Shown one piece after another: positions 7,775 through 37,658 of a DNA stretch of 64,000 nucleotides (position 1 is its first letter; each line of letters begins with the position of its first letter). Location: NCBI RefSeq assembly GCF_002022275.1, contig NZ_MSDF01000058.1, positions 67,074 through 131,073 of the forward strand. Direction: 5' to 3'. The stretch comes from Pseudomonas fluorescens. Its GTDB lineage: Bacteria > Pseudomonadota > Gammaproteobacteria > Pseudomonadales > Pseudomonadaceae. The translations under genes and the position numbers were made by a program. The notes below the pieces were generated by a model that saw only the letters and a list, made by a program, of their open reading frames with translations, was not told where the DNA came from and made no database searches.

Positions 7775-9130
7775 ATGGCGATGACAAAACCACGTTCGAA
7801 AAAGGCGCTGTATCTCGGCCTGCCGCTGGCACTGGCCGTTTGCGCCGGGGCTGGCTTCCTGGTCTGGGATCACTGGTTCAAAGGCAATGCTGGCTACCCG
7901 CTGGAGGTGATCAAGCAAGCCAATGAAATGCAGGACCGTTTGCTGTCCTTCGACAGCCATATCACCGTGCCCCTGGATTTCGGCACCGCCGGCAATGAGG
8001 CCGACAAGGACGGCAGCGGCCAGTTCGACCTGGCCAAGGCCAGTCGCGGGCGCTTGTCCGGCGCGGCCCTGACGATTTTTGGCTGGCCGGAAATCTGGAG
8101 TGGCGCCAACGCGCCCCATCGCCCTACGGAGGGTTTTGTCGAAGAGGCCCGGCATGAGCAGGAAGTGCGCTACAAGATCATTTCCGGCATGGTGCGCGAC
8201 TACCCCAACCAGGTCGGTATCGCCTATACCCCGGACGATTTCCGGCGCCTGCATGGCGAAGGCAAGTTTGCGATTTTCATCAGCATGCTCAACGCCTACC
8301 CGCTGGGTAATGACCTGAACCAGCTGGACCTGTGGACGGCGCGCGGCATGCGCATGTTCGGCTTCAGCTATATCGGCAACAACGCCTGGTCCGACTCGTC
8401 GCGCCCGCTGCCGTTTTTCAATGACACCACCGATGCCCTCGAAGGGCTCTCGCCGATCGGCCAACAAGCAGTGCACCGCCTGAATGATCTGGGCGTGATT
8501 ATTGATGTCTCGCAAATGTCGACCAAGGCCCTGGAGCAGGTTGCGCAGTTGAGCCGCACGCCGATGGTCGCCTCTCACTCGGCGCCACGTGCCGCCGTGG
8601 ATATCCCGCGCAACCTCAGCGACAAGGAATTGCAACTGATCAAGAACAGCGGCGGCGTGGTTCAGGTGGTGGGCTTCCCGGCGTATTTGCGCCCGCTGAG
8701 CCAGCCGACCCAGGACAAACTCAACGCCCTGCGCGCACGTTTCGATTTACCGCCACTGCCGAACCTGGCCATGGCTTTGATGCCGGGCGACGCGATCATC
8801 ACGGCGTGGTCCGAGCAGAAGTTCGGCCAGTACGCCAGCGCGCTGTACGCCATCCTCGAGGAAGAACCCAAGGCCACCCTCAAGGACTTCGGGGACGCTA
8901 TCGATTACACGGTGCGCAAGATCGGTATCGATCACGTCGGCATCGCCTCGGACTTCAACGACGGCGGCGGCATCCAGGGCTGGGAGAACGTTGGCGAAGT
9001 GCGCAACGTCACTGCCGAGCTGATCCAGCGCGGCTACTCCGAAGCCGATATCGCCAAGCTGTGGGGCGGCAACTTCCTGCGCGTGTGGGACCAGGTACAA
9101 AAAGCCGCCAAACCATTGGCCAACCGCTAA
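7775..9130 (+). CDS. pvdM: PvdM, dipeptidase-family pyoverdine maturation protein
   Basis: A 451-residue member of the renal (membrane) dipeptidase family, corresponding to PvdM, which is needed for periplasmic conversion of ferribactin toward pyoverdine. A basic N terminus followed by a hydrophobic segment (about residues 10-30) gives a signal or membrane anchor to the periplasm. Family motifs are ASHSAPRA near residue 267 and the C-terminal DHVGIASDFND. The first metal-binding motif, normally HxD, reads FDSHITVPLD, so one usual ligand is not an Asp and classical dipeptidase activity is doubtful. An ATG at 7781 (MTKPRS) is an equally good start. It is followed by pvdN after 19 bp, in one transcription unit. 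Confidence 0.93.
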   Translation: MAMTKPRSKKALYLGLPLALAVCAGAGFLVWDHWFKGNAGYPLEVIKQANEMQDRLLSFDSHITVPLDFGTAGNEADKDGSGQFDLAKASRGRLSGAALTIFGWPEIWSGANAPHRPTEGFVEEARHEQEVRYKIISGMVRDYPNQVGIAYTPDDFRRLHGEGKFAIFISMLNAYPLGNDLNQLDLWTARGMRMFGFSYIGNNAWSDSSRPLPFFNDTTDALEGLSPIGQQAVHRLNDLGVIIDVSQMSTKALEQVAQLSRTPMVASHSAPRAAVDIPRNLSDKELQLIKNSGGVVQVVGFPAYLRPLSQPTQDKLNALRARFDLPPLPNLAMALMPGDAIITAWSEQKFGQYASALYAILEEEPKATLKDFGDAIDYTVRKIGIDHVGIASDFNDGGGIQGWENVGEVRNVTAELIQRGYSEADIAKLWGGNFLRVWDQVQKAAKPLANR

Positions 9131-9149
9131 TCAGCCGTGAATCAAGTCC

Positions 9150-10421
9150 ATGACCGACCGCCGTACGTTTCTCAAGCAGGCTGGTGTCTTTGCCGCCAGC
9201 CTGCCACTGGGCGCTGCCATTCTCCCCGAAGCCATGGCCGCCAGCCCGACCGACAGCCCTTGGACGGGGCTCAAACAGCTGTTCAATCAAGACCCGAACT
9301 ACCTGCACTTTTCCAACTTCCTCGTGGCTTCGCACCCCAAACCGGTGCGCGAGGCCATCGAGCGCTACCGCGTGCAAATCGACCGCAACCCCGGGCTTGC
9401 GATGGACTGGGACCTGCAGGAAACCTGGAAGCGTGAAGGTCAGGTGCGCGAATGGGCAGGCCGTTACCTGGATGCCAAACCCGCGCAGATCGCCCTCACC
9501 GGCAGCACCTCCGAAGGCCTGGCGATGATCTATGGCGGCATCAAGGTGCGGCCCGATCAGGAAATCCTGACCACGGTGCACGAGCACTATGCGACGCAGA
9601 ACAGCCTGGATTTTCGCGTGCTCAAGGAAGGCACCCAGGTGCGCCGCATCAGCCTGTTCGAGAACGCCGCCCAAGTGTCCGTCGACGAAGTGCTCGGCAA
9701 CATCCAGCGCAATATCCGTCCCAACACCCGCGTGCTGGGCATGACCTGGGTGCAGTCCGGCAGCGGGGTGAAGCTGCCGGTCGGTGAAATCGGCCAATTA
9801 GTGGATGAACATAACCGCCAGCGCGACGACAAGGACCGCATTTTGTACGTGGTCGACGGTGTGCATGGCTTTGGCGTGGAAAACCTCGATTTTCCGGCCA
9901 TGCACTGCGATTTTTTTATCGCCGGCACCCACAAATGGATGTTCGGCCCACGCGGTACCGGGCTGGTGTGCGCACGTGACGCCGAGAATAAATACGTCAC
10001 GCCGATGGTGCCGACGTTCTCTGAAGACACCAATTTCGCCACCACCATGACCCCCGGCGGCTACCACGCTTTCGAGCATCGGTGGGCCGCCGACGAAGCC
10101 TTCAAACTGCACCTGCAATTAGGCAAGGCGCAGGTACAGGCGCGCATTCACGCCCTTAACACCGAGCTGAAAAACCAGCTGCTCGCCCACCCGCAGATCG
10201 AACTGGTGACACCGCGCAGCCCCGAGCTGTCGGCAGGTTTTACCTTCTTCCGGGTCAAGGGCCAAGACAGCGGCGCCGTCGCTGCCTACATGATGAAAAA
10301 CCGCGTGGTGATCGACGCCGTGGACCGCGATGTCGGCCCGGTGATTCGCACCTCCCCCGGCCTGCTCAATAGCACCGATGAAATCCAGCGCTTTATGGCG
10401 TTGCTGAGCCCACGCCTGTGA
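9150..10421 (+). CDS. pvdN: PvdN, periplasmic PLP-dependent enzyme of pyoverdine side-chain modification
   Basis: A 423-residue fold-type I PLP enzyme (aminotransferase class V family) matching PvdN, which modifies the chromophore-linked glutamate, in characterised strains giving succinamide. The N terminus is a twin-arginine signal (DRRTFLKQAGVFAASLPLGA), needed because PLP is loaded before export. The PLP lysine lies in AGTHKWMFGPRG (about residue 261), preceded by VDGVHGFG, which carries the cofactor-binding Asp. It is the second gene of pvdMNO; spacing to pvdM is 19 bp and to pvdO 31 bp. Confidence 0.95.
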   Translation: MTDRRTFLKQAGVFAASLPLGAAILPEAMAASPTDSPWTGLKQLFNQDPNYLHFSNFLVASHPKPVREAIERYRVQIDRNPGLAMDWDLQETWKREGQVREWAGRYLDAKPAQIALTGSTSEGLAMIYGGIKVRPDQEILTTVHEHYATQNSLDFRVLKEGTQVRRISLFENAAQVSVDEVLGNIQRNIRPNTRVLGMTWVQSGSGVKLPVGEIGQLVDEHNRQRDDKDRILYVVDGVHGFGVENLDFPAMHCDFFIAGTHKWMFGPRGTGLVCARDAENKYVTPMVPTFSEDTNFATTMTPGGYHAFEHRWAADEAFKLHLQLGKAQVQARIHALNTELKNQLLAHPQIELVTPRSPELSAGFTFFRVKGQDSGAVAAYMMKNRVVIDAVDRDVGPVIRTSPGLLNSTDEIQRFMALLSPRL

Positions 10422-10452
10422 TCGCCCTTTTTTCTTTGAACGAGATGCCCAC

Positions 10453-11325
10453 ATGAATCCATCCCGACTCAAGCCCCTCGCCGCCCTGGCCTTGACCGCC
10501 CTGTGCGCTGCGCTGCTGCCAAACCTCGCCCAGGCGGCCACGCCGCAACCTGGCAAGGTATTCAAAGACTGCAAGGACTGCCCGGAAATGGTGGTGCTGC
10601 CCGCGGGCACCTTCACCATGGGCACGCCGGAAGATGAAGTCGGCCGCGAGCCGGACGAAGGCCCGATGCACGAGGTGACCTTCGCCAAGGCCTTCGCCAT
10701 GAGCCGATTCCACGTCACCGCCGGTGAGTGGGACAGCTACGTGCGCCAGACCGGCGTGAAGATCGCCAATGGCGACGATCGCCCCGGTCGTGAATGCATC
10801 GCCAGCAAGCCGCGCTACCCGCAAGGTCCGCGTCAGCCAGCGGTGTGCATGGACATGGACGATATCAAAAACTACGTGGCCTGGCTGTCGAAAAAGACCG
10901 GCCAGCGCTACCACATGGTCAGCGAAGCCCAGCGTGAATACGCCGCACGGGCAGGCTCCACCGGGCCTTTCCCGTTCCCGTTCGATGCGGGCAAGGGTTA
11001 CAGCATCGCCGAGCACGCCAACACTTATGGGCCGGCGGACGGTTATAGCTACTCATCGCCAGTGGGCAGTTACCCGCCGAACGCATTCGGCATGTACGAC
11101 ATGCACGGCAACGTCTACGAGCGTGTTGCCGACTGCGAGCACCCCAACTACATCGGCGCGCCTACCGACGGCAGCGCGTGGATGGAGCCGAACTGCGAGT
11201 CCTATCAGATTCGTGGCAATGACTGGGGCGAAGCACCGGTGTTTTCGCGCTCGGGCAACCGTAACAATATCTACCCGCAGACGCGGGGGGACTGGATTGG
11301 CTTCAGGGTAGTACGCGACCTCTGA
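10453..11325 (+). CDS. pvdO: PvdO, FGE-sulfatase-fold protein of chromophore oxidation
   Basis: A 290-residue protein with a Sec signal peptide (about residues 1-29, ending NLAQAA) and a formylglycine-generating-enzyme/sulfatase-modifying domain. Domain marks are MVVLPAGTFTMGTPEDE at the start, NAFGMYDMHGNVYERV in the middle and GFRVVRDL at the end. It corresponds to PvdO, required for the final oxidation of dihydropyoverdine to pyoverdine in the periplasm. It is the last gene of pvdMNO. A separate PvdS box in the gap at 11376-11400 means pvdE has its own promoter. Confidence 0.95.
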   Translation: MNPSRLKPLAALALTALCAALLPNLAQAATPQPGKVFKDCKDCPEMVVLPAGTFTMGTPEDEVGREPDEGPMHEVTFAKAFAMSRFHVTAGEWDSYVRQTGVKIANGDDRPGRECIASKPRYPQGPRQPAVCMDMDDIKNYVAWLSKKTGQRYHMVSEAQREYAARAGSTGPFPFPFDAGKGYSIAEHANTYGPADGYSYSSPVGSYPPNAFGMYDMHGNVYERVADCEHPNYIGAPTDGSAWMEPNCESYQIRGNDWGEAPVFSRSGNRNNIYPQTRGDWIGFRVVRDL

Positions 11326-11375
11326 TTCACCCGCCCCACCCGCAAGAACGCCGCCTGCCGACCATCGCCGGGCGG

Positions 11376-11400
11376 CTAAATTTAGCGCCGGGCCAGACGT
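11376..11400 (+). promoter_or_regulatory. Iron-starvation (PvdS) box for pvdE
   Basis: The sequence reads CTAAAT, 16 bases, CGT, an exact PvdS box ending 41 bp before the pvdE start codon. Confidence 0.9.
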
Positions 11401-11441
11401 TTTACCTGGTATCTGTCTCGATCCCAAGGAACTCATTCCTC

Positions 11442-13094
11442 ATGTCCCAGCCCAAGCGCGGTGCAATTCATGAATTGTTCACCCTCCTGAAACCCTTTCG
11501 ACTGGTGGTCGGCCTGTCCATCCTGCTGGGCATGGTGGGCGGCCTGAGCGTGACCGTGCTGCTGGCGACAATCAACAGCGCGCTGCACTCGGAAACCGGC
11601 CTGACCAACGCCGTAATCCTGCTGTTCGGCGGGCTGTGCCTGATGGCGTTGTTCAGCTCGATCTGCTCGGACATCGGCACCAACTATGTGGGCCAGCACA
11701 TCATTGCCAAACTGCGCAAAGAGCTGGGGGAGAAGGTCCTTTCGGCACCGATCGAGCAAATCGAACGCTACCGCAGCCACCGGCTGATTCCGGTGCTGAC
11801 CCACGACGTCGACACCATCAGCGACTTCGCCTTCGCCTTCGCACCACTGGCCATTTCGCTCACCGTGACCCTGGGCTGTATGGGCTACCTAGCGATGCTG
11901 TCGTGGCCGATGTTCCTGCTGCTGGTGGTGGCGATCATCATCGGCACCGTGGTCCAGTTCCTGGCCCAGGGTGCGGGCATCAAGGGCTTCATGGCGGCTC
12001 GCGAGGCCGAGGACGAGTTGCAAAAACACTACAACGCCATTGCCGAAGGTGCCAAGGAACTGCGCATCAACCGGCCCCGTCGCCAGCGCATGTTTGTGTC
12101 CGGCATCCAGGCCACGGCGGATTTCATCTGCAAGACCCAGGTGCGCTCGATCAACACATTCGTGATCGCCAAGACCTTCGGCTCGATGCTGTTCTTCGTG
12201 GTGATTGGCCTGGCACTGGCCCTGCAATCACTGTGGCCAAGCGCGGATAAAACCGTGATGAGCGGTTTTGTGCTGGTGTTGCTGTACATGAAGGGCCCGC
12301 TGGAACACTTGATCGGCACCCTGCCCATCGTCAGCCGGGCGCAGATTGCCTTTCGCCGGATCGCCGAGTTGTCCGAGCAGTTTTCTTCGCCGGAACCCCA
12401 CTTGCTGCTCAACGACCAGGGCGCGCCCGCCGGCGTGGTAGAGCGGCTGGATCTGAGCAACGTCAGCTATGCGTTTCCAGCGGTGGAAGGCAATGCGCCG
12501 TTCACCCTCGGCCCGATCAACCTGAGCATTCGCCAGGGTGACATCGTGTTTATCGTGGGCGAGAACGGCTGCGGCAAGACCACCCTGATCAAACTGTTGC
12601 TGGGGCTTTATGCGCCGCAACAGGGGCAGATTCGTTTGAACGATCAGGTCATCGACCCGACCAACCGCGATGAATATCGCCAGCTGTTCACCACCGTGTT
12701 CGCCGATTACTACCTGTTCGATGATGTGGTGCAAGGCGATCAGCAGATTCCCGAAGACGCCAACAAATACCTTGAGCGCCTGGAGATCGCGCACAAGGTC
12801 AGCGTCAAGGACGGCACCTTCACCACCACCGATCTGTCCACCGGCCAGCGCAAGCGCCTGGCCCTGGTCAACGCCTGGCTGGAAGAACGCCCGGTGCTGG
12901 TGTTCGACGAATGGGCGGCGGACCAGGACCCGACATTCCGGCGGATTTTCTACACCGAGCTGTTGCCCGACCTCAAGCGCCTGGGCAAGACGATCATCGT
13001 GATTTCCCACGACGACCGTTACTTTGACGCGGCCGATCAACTGGTCAGGATGGAAGCCGGGCGCGTGGTCGTCGAGGCGCAAGCACTGGCCTGA
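11442..13094 (+). CDS. pvdE: PvdE, ABC exporter of the pyoverdine precursor
   Basis: A 550-residue half-transporter of the cyclic-peptide export (SyrD/PvdE) type: a six-helix membrane domain in residues 1-330 and a nucleotide-binding domain in 345-550. Walker A is GENGCGKTT, the ABC signature is LSTGQRKRLAL and Walker B is VLVFDEWAADQD, followed by VISHDD with the H-loop His. It acts as a homodimer in the inner membrane and moves the acylated ferribactin precursor to the periplasm. It has its own PvdS box and is closed by a strong terminator at 13117-13149, so fpvA is transcribed separately. Confidence 0.95.
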   Translation: MSQPKRGAIHELFTLLKPFRLVVGLSILLGMVGGLSVTVLLATINSALHSETGLTNAVILLFGGLCLMALFSSICSDIGTNYVGQHIIAKLRKELGEKVLSAPIEQIERYRSHRLIPVLTHDVDTISDFAFAFAPLAISLTVTLGCMGYLAMLSWPMFLLLVVAIIIGTVVQFLAQGAGIKGFMAAREAEDELQKHYNAIAEGAKELRINRPRRQRMFVSGIQATADFICKTQVRSINTFVIAKTFGSMLFFVVIGLALALQSLWPSADKTVMSGFVLVLLYMKGPLEHLIGTLPIVSRAQIAFRRIAELSEQFSSPEPHLLLNDQGAPAGVVERLDLSNVSYAFPAVEGNAPFTLGPINLSIRQGDIVFIVGENGCGKTTLIKLLLGLYAPQQGQIRLNDQVIDPTNRDEYRQLFTTVFADYYLFDDVVQGDQQIPEDANKYLERLEIAHKVSVKDGTFTTTDLSTGQRKRLALVNAWLEERPVLVFDEWAADQDPTFRRIFYTELLPDLKRLGKTIIVISHDDRYFDAADQLVRMEAGRVVVEAQALA

Positions 13095-13116
13095 CCGCTC
13101 ACCTGCCCCCTGCCAA

Positions 13117-13149
13117 GCCCCTGAAAACAACGTTTTCAGGGGCTTTTTT
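13117..13149 (+). terminator. Rho-independent terminator after pvdE
   Basis: A perfect 12-bp stem (GCCCCTGAAAAC pairing with GTTTTCAGGGGC) has a 3-base loop and is followed by six T. It lies 23 bp after the pvdE stop. Confidence 0.92.
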
Positions 13150-13158
13150 GTGGGCGGA

Positions 13159-13183
13159 CTAAATTCCTGTGCAGCGGTTTCGT
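13159..13183 (+). promoter_or_regulatory. Iron-starvation (PvdS) box for fpvA
   Basis: The sequence reads CTAAAT, 16 bases, CGT, an exact PvdS box between the pvdE terminator and fpvA. It is about 174 bp from the start codon, so the transcript would have a long leader. Confidence 0.87.
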
Positions 13184-13298
13184 ATTCACTAGCAGCGAAG
13201 AATTAAACCGCCGCCCGCGCCCGCCCTTTCGACTGATTCTTACCCCTTGCATGGATTTTTTCGGTTTTTGTGATCCGGTTTTACTGACGCGATGCGTC

Positions 13299-13318
13299 TA
13301 ATAATAATTCTTATTAAC
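13299..13318 (+). promoter_or_regulatory. Possible Fur box upstream of fpvA
   Basis: An AT-rich, partly palindromic stretch (TAATAATAATTCTTATTAAC) stands out in GC-rich DNA and resembles the Fur consensus GATAATGATAATCATTATC only loosely. It lies about 40 bp before the fpvA start. Direct Fur control in addition to PvdS would be plausible but is not proven by this match. Confidence 0.4.
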
Positions 13319-13356
13319 TAAAAGTCTGCCAAGACACTCTGGAGCCTTCTCAAGCG

Positions 13357-15780
13357 ATGAACACCCCAAACCTGCGCCGTTTGGCGACCCCCGCCTCGCG
13401 ACCGGCATTCAAACGCACCCTGTTGTCCTGTGCCATCCTGGGCATGGTAGTGGCAGCCAGCCCGTCCCATGCCGCGCCAGTGCCCTTGAATATTCCTGCG
13501 CAACCGCTTGCCAGCGCGTTGCAGGCGTTGGGGCGCCAGGCTGACGTGCAGATTCTCTACGGGCCGGAAACCGTGCAGGGCCTGCAGTCCAAACCGGTCA
13601 ACGGCACGCTGGAGCCGGCACAGGCACTCGAAACCCTGCTGGGGAGCAGCGGTATCAATTATCAGCAAACCGGCAACACCCTTTCGCTGACACCGGCGAG
13701 CACAGGCTCAACCCTGGAGCTGGGGGCCATCAGCATCTCCGGCAAAGCGCCCGGCTCCACCACCGAAGGCACCGGCTCCTACACCACGTACAACTCCAGC
13801 AGCTCGACGCGGCTGAACATTCCGGTCAAGGAAACGCCGCAGTCGATCACCGTGATCACCCAGCAACGCCTGCAGGACCAGCGCCTGACCAACCTCACCG
13901 ACACCATGGAAGCAGTGGCGGGCATCACCGTGGTACGCGAAGGCCTGGGCGCCGACTCGGACGCCTACTATTCCCGCGGTTTCCAGATCAACAACTATGA
14001 AATCGACGGCGTACCGACTTCGTCGCGCCAGGACAACTACACCCAGAACACCGCCATGTACGACCGCATTGAAGTGGTGCGCGGTGCGTCCGGCCTGATC
14101 AGCGGCATGGGTGACCCGTCCGCCACCATCAACCTGATTCGCAAGCGCCCCACCGACACCGCGCAAGCCAGCATCACCGGCGAAGCCGGCACCTGGGACC
14201 GCTACGGTGCAGGCTTTGACGTCTCCGGTCCGCTGACCGATGCCGGCAACATCCGCGGCCGTCTGGTCGTGGACTACAAGGATCAGGGCGCCTGGGTTGA
14301 CCGCTACAAGCAAGACAACAACCTGATCTACGGCATCACCGAGTTCGACCTGACGGAAAACACCCTGCTGACCATGGGTTTCAGCTACCAGACCCAACAC
14401 ACCAACCAGCCACCGCGCAGCGGCTTCCCGCTCACCTACAGCGACGGCAGCAGCACTAATTTCAAGCGCTCGTTCAATACGGCCGCAAACTGGAACTACT
14501 ACGACCACGAGCAGACCACCTTCTTCACGTCTCTCGAACATCAGTTCAACAATGGCTGGAGCGGCAAGGTCGAATACAGCCGCAACGAGAACAAATACGA
14601 CTCCGAGATCGTTTACTTCGCCGGCAGCGTCGACAAGAGCACCGGCCTGGGTGCGTTCGTGATGCCCAACAAATTCAAGGGCAACCCGATCCAGAACTCG
14701 GTGGATGCCTACCTCACCGGTCCGTTCCAGTTGTTCGGTCGCGAACACGAGTTGATCACGGGCGTGACCTTGTCCCAGATCCGCAACGAAGACGCGCCGA
14801 ACTACGGCGGCTGGGTACGTCCCGGCGGCGTCTACGACGGCACCCTGGGGCCCGTCGACAGCTGGAACGGCGACGTCGCGAAGCCAACCTTTACCAACAA
14901 GGGAAGGGAAGACTTCAAGGAAAACCAATACGCGGCCTACATGACCTCGCGCTTCCACCTCAATGACGACACCACGCTGATCCTGGGCGCCCGGGTCATC
15001 AACTGGAAGCAAAGCGACGAATACACGTACTTCTCCGCTGCCGACGGCGACAACAGCAAAACCTCGCGTACCGAAACCGGCGTCACCATCCCTTACGCCG
15101 GCCTCGTCTACGACCTCAGCGAAATCTGGTCGGTGTACGCCAGCTACACCAAGATCTTCAACCCGCAGACCTTCCAGTCCACTTCGGGCTCCTACCTGGA
15201 CCCGCTGGAAGGCACCGGCTACGAAGCCGGGGTCAAGGCTGCGTTCAACGACGGCCGGCTCAACACCAGCCTCGCACTGTTCAAACTCGAGCAGGACAAC
15301 CTGGCGGTCTACGACGGTAGCAACCTGACACCGCAAGGCTCGCAAGCCTACAAAGCGGCACAAGGCACGACTTCCCAGGGCGTGGAATGGGAATTCAACG
15401 GTGAACTGGCTGAAGGCTGGCAGGCCACCGGCGGTTATACCTACAGCGTCAGCACCGACAAGGACGACAACCGCATCGCCACCCAGATTCCTCGTCACAA
15501 CGCCAAGCTCTTCACCACCTACCGCCTGAGCGGGCCGCTGGACAAATTGACCGTAGGCGGTGGCGTGAACTGGCAGAGCAAAACCGGGTTCGACCTGCAC
15601 ACCTATGAGCAGAAAAGCTACGCGATCACCAACCTGATGGCGCGCTACGACATCACCAAAAACCTGTCGGCCGCCGTCAACCTGAACAACGTGTTCGACA
15701 AAGAGTATTACACCACCACCACCGCTGGTGTCTGGGGCGCTCCGCGCAACCTGATGACCTCGTTCAAGTACAACTTCTGA
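13357..15780 (+). CDS. fpvA: FpvA-type TonB-dependent ferripyoverdine receptor
   Basis: An 807-residue outer-membrane receptor that takes up the iron-loaded pyoverdine with TonB energy. Signal peptide: about residues 1-42 (cleavage near SHAAP). A secretin/TonB N-terminal signalling domain follows in about 45-115 (PLNIPAQPLASALQALGRQ), which in this class passes the signal to an anti-sigma factor such as FpvR. A TonB-box-like LGAISISGK precedes the plug (about 150-290, VKETPQSITVITQQRLQDQ). The beta-barrel runs to the C terminus and ends in the expected Phe (SFKYNF). No anti-sigma gene is in the window, so signalling partners lie elsewhere. Confidence 0.95.
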   Translation: MNTPNLRRLATPASRPAFKRTLLSCAILGMVVAASPSHAAPVPLNIPAQPLASALQALGRQADVQILYGPETVQGLQSKPVNGTLEPAQALETLLGSSGINYQQTGNTLSLTPASTGSTLELGAISISGKAPGSTTEGTGSYTTYNSSSSTRLNIPVKETPQSITVITQQRLQDQRLTNLTDTMEAVAGITVVREGLGADSDAYYSRGFQINNYEIDGVPTSSRQDNYTQNTAMYDRIEVVRGASGLISGMGDPSATINLIRKRPTDTAQASITGEAGTWDRYGAGFDVSGPLTDAGNIRGRLVVDYKDQGAWVDRYKQDNNLIYGITEFDLTENTLLTMGFSYQTQHTNQPPRSGFPLTYSDGSSTNFKRSFNTAANWNYYDHEQTTFFTSLEHQFNNGWSGKVEYSRNENKYDSEIVYFAGSVDKSTGLGAFVMPNKFKGNPIQNSVDAYLTGPFQLFGREHELITGVTLSQIRNEDAPNYGGWVRPGGVYDGTLGPVDSWNGDVAKPTFTNKGREDFKENQYAAYMTSRFHLNDDTTLILGARVINWKQSDEYTYFSAADGDNSKTSRTETGVTIPYAGLVYDLSEIWSVYASYTKIFNPQTFQSTSGSYLDPLEGTGYEAGVKAAFNDGRLNTSLALFKLEQDNLAVYDGSNLTPQGSQAYKAAQGTTSQGVEWEFNGELAEGWQATGGYTYSVSTDKDDNRIATQIPRHNAKLFTTYRLSGPLDKLTVGGGVNWQSKTGFDLHTYEQKSYAITNLMARYDITKNLSAAVNLNNVFDKEYYTTTTAGVWGAPRNLMTSFKYNF

Positions 15781-15786
15781 TAACAC

Positions 15787-15852
15787 CGGGCTCCGATGGT
15801 CGAGGAGCCCGTTCAATAAAAAAGCGCATCAGCCCGGCTGATGCGCTTTTTT
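15787..15852. terminator. Bidirectional terminator between fpvA and the NRPS operon
   Basis: Two hairpins follow fpvA. The first pairs CGGGCTCC with GGAGCCCG (15787-15811). The second is GCGCATCAG / CTGATGCGC with six A before it and six T after it (15818-15852). The flanking A and T runs let it stop both fpvA and the convergent leftward NRPS-hydrolase transcript. Confidence 0.9.
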
Positions 15853-15872
15853 ATTGGCCGCAATACGCCCGT

Positions 15873-16838
15873 TTATCGCCCCGAAACCCCCCCCCGCAAT
15901 GCCTGCGCTATCTGCTCCTGCGCCTCCTCTGCCTCGTCAATGATTGCGCCCATGCGCAAGAAGTCATGGGTCATGCCCGGGTACACCGTCAGGTCCACGA
16001 CGGCGCCCCCTTCGCGCAACTGCGCGACGTACGCCAGGCATTCGTCGTGCAACGGGTCGCACTCGCCCAGGATCATCAGCGTCGGCGCCAGGTCGTGCGG
16101 GACGGCTCCCAGCAGCGGTGAAAAACGCGGGTCCTGGCGGTCGGCGTGGTCGCGTGCGTAGAGCCCGTAGAACCATTGCAGGGTGTCTGTTTCCAGCAGG
16201 TAACCCGAGGCGTAGCGCTCCAGCGAAGGTGTGCTGCGAGTGGCGTCGGTGACCGGGTAGATCAGCACTTGAAGCTGTGGCTGGACAGCGGCGCCTTCCC
16301 GCGCCAACTGCGTCGCCAGTACCGCGACCAGGCTGCCGCCAACGCTGTCCCCCGCCAGAGCGAGCCGACGGGTGTCGATACCCAGGCCTGTGCCCTGCGC
16401 TACCAGCCAGTGCCAGGCGTCCTCGGCGTCGTGGGCGGCGGTAGGGAAGCGCCATTGCGGTGCCAGGCGATAGGCCACGGACACCACTGCGCAGCCCGCC
16501 AGTTCGGCCAATGCGCGACACAGTGAGTCGTGGGAATCGAGGCTGCCGACCACGTAGCCGCCGCCATGGAAATACAGCAGCGCCGGCGCGGGCGCAGCCT
16601 GGCTTAACGGGCTGGCGCTGTAGAGTCGCGCCGCCAGGCGTTGGCCATCGCGGGTCGGAATTTCAAGGCTGTCGACCTGATCCAAGTCGGCAGCACCGGC
16701 GTCCATCATCTGTGACGACAGATCGAACTGCTCGCGCGCCTGCTCGGGCGACAGTTGGTGCATCGCCAGATTTTTGCCGGCGGCGCGACCGCTGTTTACC
16801 AGCTCAAGGAAGGCCGCGATATCAGGGTTCAAAGACAT
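15873..16838 (-). CDS. Alpha/beta hydrolase (hormone-sensitive lipase family) at the end of the NRPS operon
   Basis: A 321-residue esterase of the HSL/GDXG type. The oxyanion motif is YFHGGGYVVGS, the nucleophile elbow GDSVGGS, and the acid and base of the triad are in GECDPLHDE and GMTHDFLRM. There is no signal peptide, so it is cytoplasmic. The start at 16838 (MSLNPDIAAFL) is chosen over the longer frame because the family begins this way and a GAG-rich stretch precedes it. It lies 58 bp after the stop of the large NRPS on the same strand, with no terminator between, so it is probably co-transcribed and iron-regulated. The substrate is unknown; removal of misloaded acyl groups, trimming of a precursor, or an unrelated ester are all possible. 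Confidence 0.88.
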   Translation of the reverse strand: MSLNPDIAAFLELVNSGRAAGKNLAMHQLSPEQAREQFDLSSQMMDAGAADLDQVDSLEIPTRDGQRLAARLYSASPLSQAAPAPALLYFHGGGYVVGSLDSHDSLCRALAELAGCAVVSVAYRLAPQWRFPTAAHDAEDAWHWLVAQGTGLGIDTRRLALAGDSVGGSLVAVLATQLAREGAAVQPQLQVLIYPVTDATRSTPSLERYASGYLLETDTLQWFYGLYARDHADRQDPRFSPLLGAVPHDLAPTLMILGECDPLHDECLAYVAQLREGGAVVDLTVYPGMTHDFLRMGAIIDEAEEAQEQIAQALRGGVSGR

Positions 16839-16896
16839 ACAAAACACTCGCTGAGCCGGGCGGGCGTATGGCCTCGCCCGGCATTGATTCAAAGGG

Positions 16897-37644
<20,748 letters not shown>

Positions 37645-37658
37645 GCCATAGCCCTCAA

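Noticed and set aside
13708..15816. A 702-codon minus-strand frame opposite fpvA
   Set aside because: The plus-strand frame encodes an unmistakable TonB-dependent receptor with signal peptide and C-terminal Phe. The antisense product has no recognisable domain and runs through the terminator region.
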